This document shows positions 1 through 8,044 of a stretch of DNA of 64,000 nt, piece after piece. A program made the position numbers and the translations under genes. Each line of letters opens with the position of its first letter. The stretch's first letter is position 1. The notes below the pieces were generated by a model that was given only the letters and a program-made list of their open reading frames with translations, did no database searches and was not told the origin of the DNA. Source of the DNA: Flavobacterium panici (GTDB taxonomy: Bacteria > Bacteroidota > Bacteroidia > Flavobacteriales > Flavobacteriaceae); contig NZ_CAIJDE010000058.1 in the NCBI RefSeq assembly GCF_903819335.1, forward strand, positions 1-64,000, written 5' to 3'.

Positions 1-495
1 ACATAAATGTTACGAACTGGAGTTTTCATAAATCTCATATTTGAAAATAAAATAAACTATTTTAGAAATATGAGATTCTGAAACAAGAGATAAGTCTATG
101 AATAGAAAGAGAATACAAATAATAAAGCCTTGCCAGCCGCTAATTAGACATATATACTTTTGAACTATAATTTATATTATGTAAAATAGAAAATTATAAG
201 AATCTTATGCTGAATCATTCATTATTATAAATTCAGAATAATCTAAACTTCTGCCTCTTTCACTATACAACATAAATTGTATAATTTAGTTTATAAACTG
301 ATAAAACTGTAAATTTATAACAATGAAAATCAATCAATTATTTAAAATTGATTCTCAAAAAACTATTTTAAAGCCTTGAATTCAGTAAATCTTAACATTT
401 CTTTAAAATAATTAGATTCTGAGCAAGATGGTTTCATTCTAAGAGTTTATTTTATTATTTTTACATTCAATATTTTAAAAGATATTATACCATAT
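1..495. other. gene-free AT-rich leader region
   Basis: No convincing reading frame, RNA gene or terminator is visible on either strand. The region is very AT-rich. The last part must carry the promoter of the gene at 496, but I see no clean TAnnTTTG box there. A short 18-codon frame at 323-379 has no support. Confidence 0.6.
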
Positions 496-2409
496 ATGAA
501 TACAATTGCTGAGCATATTGCAGATTTTTTAAAAGAATACCCGCCGTTTGATAACTTAACTTTTCAGGAATTATCAGATATCGCAACAAATATTCGTGTC
601 ATTAATTTAGAAAAACATGCAGTATTGTTTCAAAATAATGATCCGCTTCACGACAGCTTTTATGTTGTAGCTTCTGGAGTCATTAATTTAACAACAATTG
701 CTGATGCCGAGGAAACTCTTATAAACAAATGTCACGAAGGAGATATTTTTGGTTTACGCCCGTTTTTTGCCAAAAATAACTATATGATGACGGCAAAAGC
801 ACGCGAAGAAAGTATTGTTTACGCAATTCCTATTGCTGTTTTCCGCCCATTTGTAGCTAATAATTCAGATGTTTTAAATTTTTTACTGGAAAGTTTTGCA
901 GTAAATTCAAGACATACACGAGATAATTCCCGTTCTAACGGAAAATTAGATCCGGACAGTAATTTCATGGATCAGCAGAATGAGATGCAGTATATTCAGT
1001 CTCTTTCTTATAATAATTCTCCGTTAACAACAGAATCTCACCATATTGTAAAAGATGTTGCCATTTTAATGACAGAATCTATGGTGGATAATATTGTGAT
1101 TTGCGAAAAGAATAATCCAATTGGTATTGTAACCCACGCCGATTTATCTTCAAAAATTGCAACCGGACGTTATCCTATTACAGAAACGATTGACAAGATT
1201 ATGTCTTCGCCGGTTGTTACAGTAATTGAAAATGTTTCTCTGGCCGAAGCTCAGCTTTTAATGCTGAAACATAATGTTTCACACCTTTGTGTGACTAAAG
1301 ACGGTACAAGTAAATCTGCTGTGAAAGGAATTATTTCTGAGCACGATTTAATTGTGGCTCAAGCTAGTAACCCTGGTGTTTTAATTAAAGAAATTAAGCG
1401 TTCGCAGCTTCCAAAAGATTTAAAACAAATTCGTGATCGTTTATCAGATTTAATTCAGAATTCGATTCAGAAAAATATACCAATTTCTCACGTTAGCAAT
1501 ATTGCAAGCGAAATTAACCTTGCTATCATTAAACGTGCGGTAGAATTATCTATTTTAGATTTAGGCTCCCCTCCTGCCAGATTTGCATGGTTAAGTATTG
1601 GTAGTCAAGGGCGTAAGGAACAGCTTTTATTGACAGATCAGGATAGTATTTTGATTTTTGAAGATGTTGCTCCGGAGAAATATCGTGAGGTAAAAGATTA
1701 CTTTTTAAGACTGGCAAAAAGAACAACTGCCATACTTGAAAAAGTAGGTTACGAATATTGTCCAAATGGTCACATGGGAAGTAATATGTTATGGTGTAAG
1801 TCACTGAGCGACTGGACAAAACAATACAACAGCTGGATGAATACTCCAGGTGAAAACAGTAACGATTTGAGCAGTATTTTCTTTGATTATGAGATCGTAA
1901 TTGGTGAAGCAAAAATTGAAGAAGTTATCGAAAATGTGGTATTTAAAAATGCCGTAAACAATACTTTATTCTTTGACTTTTTGGGAAACGATGCTTTAAA
2001 AAGAAATTCTCCTCTAAGCTTTTTCAAGAAATTCATTGTTGAAGAAGAAGGTCCGCAAAAAGGAAAATTCGATATTAAAACCCGTGCTTTAATGCCGCTT
2101 ATTGACAGTGCACGTTTGTTAATTTTGAGCGCAAATATAAAAGGAATCAAAAATACATATTTAAGATTCAAACAATTAGCGATTACCGATTCTAAAAATG
2201 CTGAAATATATTTAAGTTGTGCCGAAGCTTTTTTAACGCTTTCAAAATTCAGAACTGTTGAAGGTTTAAAAAATGACGATTCCGGACAATATATTAATTT
2301 AAGAGAAATGTCTAAATCAGACAAAGAGAAGTTAAAAAATGCTTTAACCCCGATGAAGGATCTTGAGGAACTTATTAAGAGTAAATTTCAACTTACCCAA
2401 TTCTCATAA
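496..2409 (+). CDS. cNMP-binding / CBS / DUF294 nucleotidyltransferase-like signalling protein
   Basis: A 637-residue cytoplasmic protein with four modules. Residues about 15-130 form a cyclic-nucleotide-binding beta-barrel. A CBS-domain pair lies at about 175-295. A DUF294 nucleotidyltransferase-like domain follows, with GSQGRKEQ at 369-376 and the DQD acidic pair at 381-383. A DUF294 C-terminal helical domain completes it. The nucleotidyltransferase residues look intact, so the protein may modify or bind a nucleotide substrate, but the substrate is unknown. It ends 3 nt before the exonuclease-like gene, which implies an operon. In other bacteria this pair is often found near acetate genes, and here it converges on acs. 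A role in sensing energy or acetate state is inference. Confidence 0.88.
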   Translation: MNTIAEHIADFLKEYPPFDNLTFQELSDIATNIRVINLEKHAVLFQNNDPLHDSFYVVASGVINLTTIADAEETLINKCHEGDIFGLRPFFAKNNYMMTAKAREESIVYAIPIAVFRPFVANNSDVLNFLLESFAVNSRHTRDNSRSNGKLDPDSNFMDQQNEMQYIQSLSYNNSPLTTESHHIVKDVAILMTESMVDNIVICEKNNPIGIVTHADLSSKIATGRYPITETIDKIMSSPVVTVIENVSLAEAQLLMLKHNVSHLCVTKDGTSKSAVKGIISEHDLIVAQASNPGVLIKEIKRSQLPKDLKQIRDRLSDLIQNSIQKNIPISHVSNIASEINLAIIKRAVELSILDLGSPPARFAWLSIGSQGRKEQLLLTDQDSILIFEDVAPEKYREVKDYFLRLAKRTTAILEKVGYEYCPNGHMGSNMLWCKSLSDWTKQYNSWMNTPGENSNDLSSIFFDYEIVIGEAKIEEVIENVVFKNAVNNTLFFDFLGNDALKRNSPLSFFKKFIVEEEGPQKGKFDIKTRALMPLIDSARLLILSANIKGIKNTYLRFKQLAITDSKNAEIYLSCAEAFLTLSKFRTVEGLKNDDSGQYINLREMSKSDKEKLKNALTPMKDLEELIKSKFQLTQFS

Positions 2410-2412
2410 AAT

Positions 2413-3009
2413 ATGCTAGACTGGATTAAAAATATCAATAAGGAATATCCGGAATTCTGGAAGGAATACTTAACAAAATTAGAAGCAAAACCTACCAAAT
2501 ACGTGGTTTTGTCGACGGAAACTTCTGGCTTAAACCCTAATAAAGATGTTATTTTATCTTTAGGGGCTTTTTCTGTAATTGACGACAGTATTGTAATTAA
2601 AGAGAATTTTGAAGCGGTTTTACTTCAGTATAAATTTCTAGAAGAACACGGAATTTCTAATGAATTCATTATTGAAAGTAAAATGAATAAAATGCCTGAA
2701 GCTGAGGCTTTAGAGGCGTTTATAAATTTTATTGGAAATGCAGTTCTGGTTGGTCATCATATTAATTTTGACATTGAAATGCTAAACGCCGCTCTGGAAA
2801 GATTAGATTGCGGAAGATTAAAAAATGAAGCTCTTGATATTGATGTTATGTATAGAAAATTAACCGATATTAATGACAAGCAGTTTTCTTTAAACGATTT
2901 ATGCGAAATTTATAAAATCCCAAAAAGCGACAGGAATTCTTCTGCGGAGGATGCTTATAAAATTGGGCTTTTATTTTTGAAGCTGAAGTCGAGATTGGGA
3001 ATACGATAA
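2413..3009 (+). CDS. DEDDh 3'-5' exonuclease-like protein with altered active site
   Basis: A 198-residue protein of the DNA polymerase III epsilon / RNase T fold. The ExoI motif reads LSTETSG: Ser34 replaces the usual catalytic Asp, while Glu36 is kept. The ExoII Asp is present (NFDIEML, Asp120). The ExoIII motif reads NSSAEDA, so the usual catalytic His is Asn175 and only Asp180 is kept. Two of five catalytic residues are therefore missing, and the protein may be a non-catalytic nucleic-acid or partner-binding module. It is encoded 3 nt after the CBS/DUF294 gene and is almost certainly co-transcribed. Family assignment is good; loss of activity is inferred. Confidence 0.82.
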   Translation: MLDWIKNINKEYPEFWKEYLTKLEAKPTKYVVLSTETSGLNPNKDVILSLGAFSVIDDSIVIKENFEAVLLQYKFLEEHGISNEFIIESKMNKMPEAEALEAFINFIGNAVLVGHHINFDIEMLNAALERLDCGRLKNEALDIDVMYRKLTDINDKQFSLNDLCEIYKIPKSDRNSSAEDAYKIGLLFLKLKSRLGIR

Positions 3010-3081
3010 TTTTTTCACCATATAAGTTATATAAGAAATTTAAGTTTTGTTTATTAAAGCTTTACACTAACACTACACAAT

Positions 3082-3373
3082 CTTGTCATTTCGAGGAACG
3101 GGAAATCTCCGTTAGTTGCTCGACAAAGATTATCGATTTTGTTTGCGGAGTTACTTGCGGAGATTTCTCGTTCCTCGAAATGACAAACAAGATGTAAAAC
3201 AACGCGATTGTCAGGCTGAGCGAAGTCGAAGCCCGTCATGCAGTTTGCGGAGTTACTTGTGCGATTTCTCGTTCCTCGAAATGACAAAATACATACGATT
3301 GTCAAGCTGAGCGAAGTCGAAGCCCTCGCAAAGTGATTCTGCATGACGGGCTTCGACTTCGCTCAGCCTGACA
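3082..3373. repeat. nested intergenic inverted repeats (two families)
   Basis: The spacer between the exonuclease-like gene and acs is built from two repeat words. One contains GTCATTTCGAGGAACGGGA: it is at 3085-3103, returns inverted at about 3159-3184, and a related inverted copy lies at about 3259-3287. The other contains GCTGAGCGAAGTCGAAGCCC (3215-3234 and 3306-3325), with an inverted copy at about 3342-3370. The arms can form long nested hairpins. Short frames across it are shadows of the repeats. The two flanking genes converge here. Confidence 0.85.
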
Positions 3374-3411
3374 TATATTGTGAATATTTTTTTAAACAAA
3401 AACACATAAAA

Positions 3412-3441
3412 AAATGCCTCTTAAAAATTTAAGAGGCATTT
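3412..3441 (-). terminator. rho-independent terminator of acs
   Basis: A perfect 14-bp inverted repeat (3412-3425 with 3428-3441) lies 20 bp beyond the acs stop. On the minus strand it is followed by a T-rich run. Confidence 0.85.
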
Positions 3442-3461
3442 TTATAAATACAAGTTTCGAA

Positions 3462-5372
3462 TTAAGAAATTCTAGAATTAAAAATTTCGTCTACAATTTC
3501 AGGATTCAATAATGTTGAAGTATCTCCAAAATTAGAATTATCACCTTCAGCTATTTTACGTAAAATTCTACGCATGATTTTTCCTGAACGTGTTTTTGGT
3601 AAACCAGAAACGAATTGGATTTTATCTAGTTTAGCGATTGGCCCAATGTGATCAGAAATATATTGGTTAATTTCTTTTGATAAATTCGTTCTGTCTCTAA
3701 CTTCACCTGTTTCTTTCAGGATTACATAACCATACAAAGCATTTCCTTTAATATCATGTGGGAATCCAACAATAGCAGATTCTGCAACCGCTGGGTGTTC
3801 GTTGATTGCATCCTCGATTGGTGCTGTTCCTAAATTATGTCCAGAAACAATTACAACGTCATCTACTCTACCCGTAATTCTGTAATAACCAACTTCGTCT
3901 CTTAAAGCTCCGTCACCTGTAAAATATTTTCCTGGAAAAGCAGAGAAATAAGTGTCTTTATAACGTTGGTGATCTCCCCAAATAGTTCTGGCGATTCCAG
4001 GCCAAGGAAATTTAATACATAAACTTCCAACTACTTGGTTTCCTTCAATTTCATTACGTTTTTCATCCATTAAAACGGGCTGAATTCCCGGTAATGGCAA
4101 AGTTGCATAAGTTGGTTTTGTTGGTGTAACGAAAGCAATTGGCGAAATCATGATTCCTCCGGTTTCAGTCTGCCACCAAGTATCTACAACCGGACATCTT
4201 TTATCTCCTACGTGGTCGTTGAACCAGTGCCAAGCTTCTTCGTTGATTGGTTCTCCAACAGATCCAATAACTTTTAGCGATTTTAGAGGATATTTTTGAA
4301 TATAATCTAAGCTTTCTTTTGCTAATGAACGGATTGCCGTTGGTGCTGTATAAAATTGTGTGATTTTATGTTTTTCGATAATATCCCAAAAACGGCTAAA
4401 ATCAGGATAAGAAGGAACTCCTTCAAAAATTACGGTTGTTCCGCCATTTAGTAATGGTCCGTATAAAATGTATGAGTGTCCTGTAATCCATCCAATATCT
4501 GCCGTACACCAGAAGATATCATTTTCTTCATGGCTGAATACGTTTTTAAATGTATAAGCCGTGTAAACCATGTATCCGGCTGTTGTGTGCACCATTCCTT
4601 TTGGTTTACCTGTTGATCCAGAAGTATAAAGAATAAACAAAGGATCTTCGGCATCCATAATTTCAGCAACACTATTGTCAAGAGCGGCATCTAATAAAGG
4701 CTGTAACCAAATGTCACGTCCTTCTTTCATTGCAACTTCTGTTTTTGTTCTTTTTACCACTAAAACTTTAGAAACAGATGGACAGGTATCCAAAGCTTCG
4801 TCAACAATAGATTTTAAATCGATTGTTTTATTTCCTCTGTAACCTCCATCAGATGTGATTACCATTTTACATTCGCTGTCGATAATTCTGGCAGAAACTG
4901 CAGAAGCAGAAAATCCTGCAAAAACTACTGAGTGAATCGCTCCAATTCTGGCACAAGCCAAAACAGAAACTGCAAGTTCAGGAATCATTGGTAAATAAAT
5001 ACAAACGCGATCTCCTTTACGAACACCCTGCTCGCGCAAAACATTCGCCATTTTTGAAACTCGTTCGTATAATTCATTATAAGTTATATGTAAAGCGCTT
5101 TCAGACGGATCATTCGGTTCAAAAATGATAGCCGTTTTTTCTCCTCTTTTGCTTAAATGTCTGTCGATACAGTTTTTGGTAATGTTAACCTTAGCGTCAG
5201 TAAACCATTTCACTTCGGCATCGGCCATATTAAAATCAACAACTTTTTCCCACTGTTGATACCAAGTAAAATTTTCTTCTGCAATTTTCCCCCAAAATTT
5301 TCTTGGCTCTCTTATTGACTTATTGTAATGTTTAAAATATTGTTCTAAATTTTCAATTTTATAATAACTCAT
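3462..5372 (-). CDS. acs: acetyl-CoA synthetase (AMP-forming)
   Basis: A 636-residue enzyme that makes acetyl-CoA from acetate, ATP and CoA via acetyl-AMP, in the cytoplasm. It has the acetyl-CoA synthetase N-terminus (residues 1-70), the AMP-binding P-loop-like motif YTSGSTGKPKG near 250-260, and the core WWQTETGG. The C-terminal PKTRSGKIMRR carries the catalytic, acetylatable lysine at about 598. Length matches the family (about 630-650). It stands alone between terminators and is probably monocistronic. The upstream 160 bp is AT-rich with only an imperfect -7-like box (TACATTTA). Its tail-to-tail neighbours are the CBS/DUF294 and exonuclease-like genes. Confidence 0.97.
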   Translation of the reverse strand: MSYYKIENLEQYFKHYNKSIREPRKFWGKIAEENFTWYQQWEKVVDFNMADAEVKWFTDAKVNITKNCIDRHLSKRGEKTAIIFEPNDPSESALHITYNELYERVSKMANVLREQGVRKGDRVCIYLPMIPELAVSVLACARIGAIHSVVFAGFSASAVSARIIDSECKMVITSDGGYRGNKTIDLKSIVDEALDTCPSVSKVLVVKRTKTEVAMKEGRDIWLQPLLDAALDNSVAEIMDAEDPLFILYTSGSTGKPKGMVHTTAGYMVYTAYTFKNVFSHEENDIFWCTADIGWITGHSYILYGPLLNGGTTVIFEGVPSYPDFSRFWDIIEKHKITQFYTAPTAIRSLAKESLDYIQKYPLKSLKVIGSVGEPINEEAWHWFNDHVGDKRCPVVDTWWQTETGGIMISPIAFVTPTKPTYATLPLPGIQPVLMDEKRNEIEGNQVVGSLCIKFPWPGIARTIWGDHQRYKDTYFSAFPGKYFTGDGALRDEVGYYRITGRVDDVVIVSGHNLGTAPIEDAINEHPAVAESAIVGFPHDIKGNALYGYVILKETGEVRDRTNLSKEINQYISDHIGPIAKLDKIQFVSGLPKTRSGKIMRRILRKIAEGDNSNFGDTSTLLNPEIVDEIFNSRIS

Positions 5373-5532
5373 AGTTTTGTGGAATTTTTTTTATAAATGT
5401 ATTAAATCTGCTTCTATTCTTAAAATTATTTAATTCATAAATTTTATATAAAAAAAACATATAATAAATAAAATATACGTTTTTTTTAAAGTTATTCTAA
5501 AAAAAGACGATTTAAGAAAAAATCTAAATCGC

Positions 5533-5568
5533 AAAAAAGGTATGACAAAGAAATTATCATACCTTTTT
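5533..5568 (-). terminator. terminator downstream of ilvC
   Basis: The arms AAAAAGGTATGA and TCATACCTTTTT flank an 11-nt loop, giving a hairpin with U-runs on either strand. It lies 310 bp beyond the ilvC stop and upstream of acs. It is the most convincing end for the ilv transcript. Confidence 0.7.
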
Positions 5569-5878
5569 ATTTAACAAATTTCAATAACAATTAATTTTGT
5601 AATATCTGCATTACAAATGCTTTCCCTACTTTGAAAATAGCAGCAGCTTTATTAATTATAATAGAAATTTCAACAAGTATATTTTTTGATTAAAAAATAT
5701 ACCCCAATTTTAGGGATCCGCTTCACTTAACTTGCTTAAATAACAGAAGTTAAGTGAATGCAAAATGCATCTATATCTATTTTCTTAATAAGTGCTTACT
5801 AATTCAAAATATTAATTTAAAACATTGATACAGAGCAAATTCCACTACATTCGGAATGCGTGGAAATTCCCAATTTTA
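5569..5878. other. gene-free region with hairpins, probable 3' UTR of the ilv operon
   Basis: No coding frame is visible. Three inverted repeats stand before the terminator: 5677-5702 (11-bp arms, 4-nt loop), 5722-5758 (12-bp perfect arms TTCACTTAACTT, 13-nt loop) and an imperfect one at about 5837-5868 just after the ilvC stop. None of these three has a good U-run on the minus strand except possibly the first. They may be RNA-stability structures. Confidence 0.5.
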
Positions 5879-7348
5879 TTATACAATTTTTTTCATTGCT
5901 GTCATTGATTCTCTCAACCATGCTCCTACTTCTTCGATAGGATGCTGACGAATTTCTTTATTAACAGCAATTAAAACATTATTGTCTACTCCATTTGAAG
6001 TTGAAAATGGTTTTCCGATAATATTTGTTTCTACTTTTTTCATGAATTCAGTCAACAATGGCTTACAAGCGTGATCAAATAAATAACAGCCATATTCTGC
6101 AGTATCAGAAATTACACGGTTCATTTCAAACAATTTCTTTCTTGCGATTGTGTTTGCAATTAATGGTAATTCGTGTAATGACTCATAATAAGCAGATTCT
6201 TCAATGATTCCAGCCTCTGTCATAGTTTCAAAAGCTAACTCAACACCAGCTTTTACCATTGCAATCATTAAAACTCCATTATCAAAATATTCCTGCTCAG
6301 AAATTGGAGCTTCTTGTGGCGCTGTTTTTTCGAAGTTAGTTTCTCCTGTTGCAGCTCTCCATTTCAATAAATTAACATCGTCATTAGCCCAGTCAATCAT
6401 CATAGTTCTTGAGAATTCTCCAGAAATAATATCGTCCTGATGTTTTTGGAATAACGGACGCATGATGTCTTTTAATTCTTCTGCTAATTCGTAAGCTTCA
6501 ATTTTAGAAGGATTATTTAAACGATCCATCATATTTGTGATTCCACCATGTTTCAAAGCTTCAGTGATAGTTTCCCATCCGTATTGAATTAATTTTGAAG
6601 CATATGCTTTATCGATTCCTTTTTCAACCATTTTATCAAAACATAAAATAGATCCTGTTTGAAGCAATCCACAAAGAATAGTCTGCTCACCCATTAAATC
6701 TGATTTTACTTCGGCAACGAAAGATGATCTTAAAACTCCTGCTTTATGTCCTCCGGTTGCTACAGCGTAAGCTTTTGCCTGATCTAAACCAAATCCGTTT
6801 GGATCATTTTCAGGGTGAACTGCAATAAGTGTTGGTACACCAAAACCTCTTTTATATTCTTCACGAACCTCAGAACCCGGACATTTAGGAGCACACATGA
6901 TAACTGTGATATCTTCACGAATCTGCATTCCTTCTTCAACAATATTAAAACCGTGAGAATAAGCTAAAGTCGATCCTTGTTTCATTAATGGCATAATCGC
7001 AGTAACAACAGATGTATGCTGTTTATCCGGAGTAAGATTACAAACTAAATCAGCAGTTGGAATCAACTCTTCATAAGTACCTACTTTAAACCCATTTTCA
7101 GTTGCATTTTTATATGAAGCTCTCTTTTCAGCAATTGCATCTGCACGCAATGCGTAAGAAATATCTAAACCTGAATCTCTCATGTTTAAACCTTGATTCA
7201 AACCTTGTGCACCACATCCAACAATAACAACTTTTTTCCCTGCTAATGCTGAAATTCCGTCTGCAAATTCTGACTGCTCCATAAATTCGCAAACTCCAAG
7301 TTGCTCTAATTGTAATCTAAGTGGTAATGTGTTGAAATAATTTGCCAT
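5879..7348 (-). CDS. ilvC: ketol-acid reductoisomerase, class II
   Basis: A 489-residue enzyme. It isomerises and reduces acetolactate and acetohydroxybutyrate with NADPH, the second shared step of valine and isoleucine synthesis. The nucleotide-binding loop VVIVGCGAQGLNQG is at about residues 36-49. The length of about 490 marks the long (class II) form with a duplicated C-terminal knotted domain, as in enterobacteria and plants. It is the last gene of ilvD-ilvB-ilvN-ilvC, with an 87-bp AT-rich spacer after ilvN, and shares their attenuator-controlled promoter. Confidence 0.97.
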   Translation of the reverse strand: MANYFNTLPLRLQLEQLGVCEFMEQSEFADGISALAGKKVVIVGCGAQGLNQGLNMRDSGLDISYALRADAIAEKRASYKNATENGFKVGTYEELIPTADLVCNLTPDKQHTSVVTAIMPLMKQGSTLAYSHGFNIVEEGMQIREDITVIMCAPKCPGSEVREEYKRGFGVPTLIAVHPENDPNGFGLDQAKAYAVATGGHKAGVLRSSFVAEVKSDLMGEQTILCGLLQTGSILCFDKMVEKGIDKAYASKLIQYGWETITEALKHGGITNMMDRLNNPSKIEAYELAEELKDIMRPLFQKHQDDIISGEFSRTMMIDWANDDVNLLKWRAATGETNFEKTAPQEAPISEQEYFDNGVLMIAMVKAGVELAFETMTEAGIIEESAYYESLHELPLIANTIARKKLFEMNRVISDTAEYGCYLFDHACKPLLTEFMKKVETNIIGKPFSTSNGVDNNVLIAVNKEIRQHPIEEVGAWLRESMTAMKKIV

Positions 7349-7435
7349 TTTGTTTTAAAATATTTAATGAAATGAAATTTAGTAATTAATTTATTTATAA
7401 TTGGTTGTGATCGTGTAATATCACATATTAATTCT

Positions 7436-7957
7436 TTATTTGAAGGTTTCTAACAATGATGAAATCTCCATTTTTTCTTTAGAAACCGAAATTCTTCCCG
7501 AACGTACAAATTGCATAATTCCGTATGGTTTGAATTTTTGGTATAATTCTTCAATTTCTGAACGTCTTCCTGATTTTGAAATCACGAAGAAATCACGAGA
7601 AACTGTTACAATCGTCGATTGACTGTCTTTGATGATATTTTGAATTTGTTTTTCATCAAACAACAAACTTGAAGCGATTTTAAAAAGTGCATTTTCAAGA
7701 TAAATGGTTTCTTCATCTGTATGATAAAATGCTTTTATAACTTCAATTTGTTTTTCAATCTGTCCCACAATATTCTGAACCCATTTCTCAGTTGTATTTA
7801 CTACAATGATAAATCTTGAAACATTCTCTATTTCTGATTCTGAAACATTTAGACTTAATATATTAATGTGACGCTTTAAGAATATTCCAGATATTCTATT
7901 TAATAAACCCACGTTATTTTCTGAGTATACCGATATGGTAAATGTTTTATCTTCCAT
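7436..7957 (-). CDS. ilvN: acetolactate synthase small (regulatory) subunit
   Basis: A 173-residue regulatory partner of IlvB. An N-terminal ACT domain (FTISVYSENNVGLLNRISGI) binds the feedback inhibitor, usually valine. A C-terminal domain follows, with the typical R-x-E-I-E segment. The frame extends upstream to a TTG at 7984, but the ATG at 7957 (MEDKTFTIS) gives the normal family N-terminus and was chosen. It sits between ilvB and ilvC. The 60-87 bp spacer before it holds the TTTCAAGTTTCAGG repeat word in inverted copies. Confidence 0.94.
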   Translation of the reverse strand: MEDKTFTISVYSENNVGLLNRISGIFLKRHINILSLNVSESEIENVSRFIIVVNTTEKWVQNIVGQIEKQIEVIKAFYHTDEETIYLENALFKIASSLLFDEKQIQNIIKDSQSTIVTVSRDFFVISKSGRRSEIEELYQKFKPYGIMQFVRSGRISVSKEKMEISSLLETFK

Positions 7958-8044
7958 TTTGTTTTTTAGTTTTTTTTGTTTCAAGTTTCAGGTTTCACGT
8001 TCTAGAACTTGAAACAAATAAAACTTGAAACATGAAACCTCTTT

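Noticed and set aside
3054..3344. Short frames on both strands between the exonuclease-like gene and acs
   Set aside because: They consist of the nested intergenic repeats and show no protein family.
7400..7425. GTGAT-CGTGTAAT-ATCAC operator before ilvC
   Set aside because: Only a 5-bp arm in an internal operon spacer; too weak to call a regulator site.
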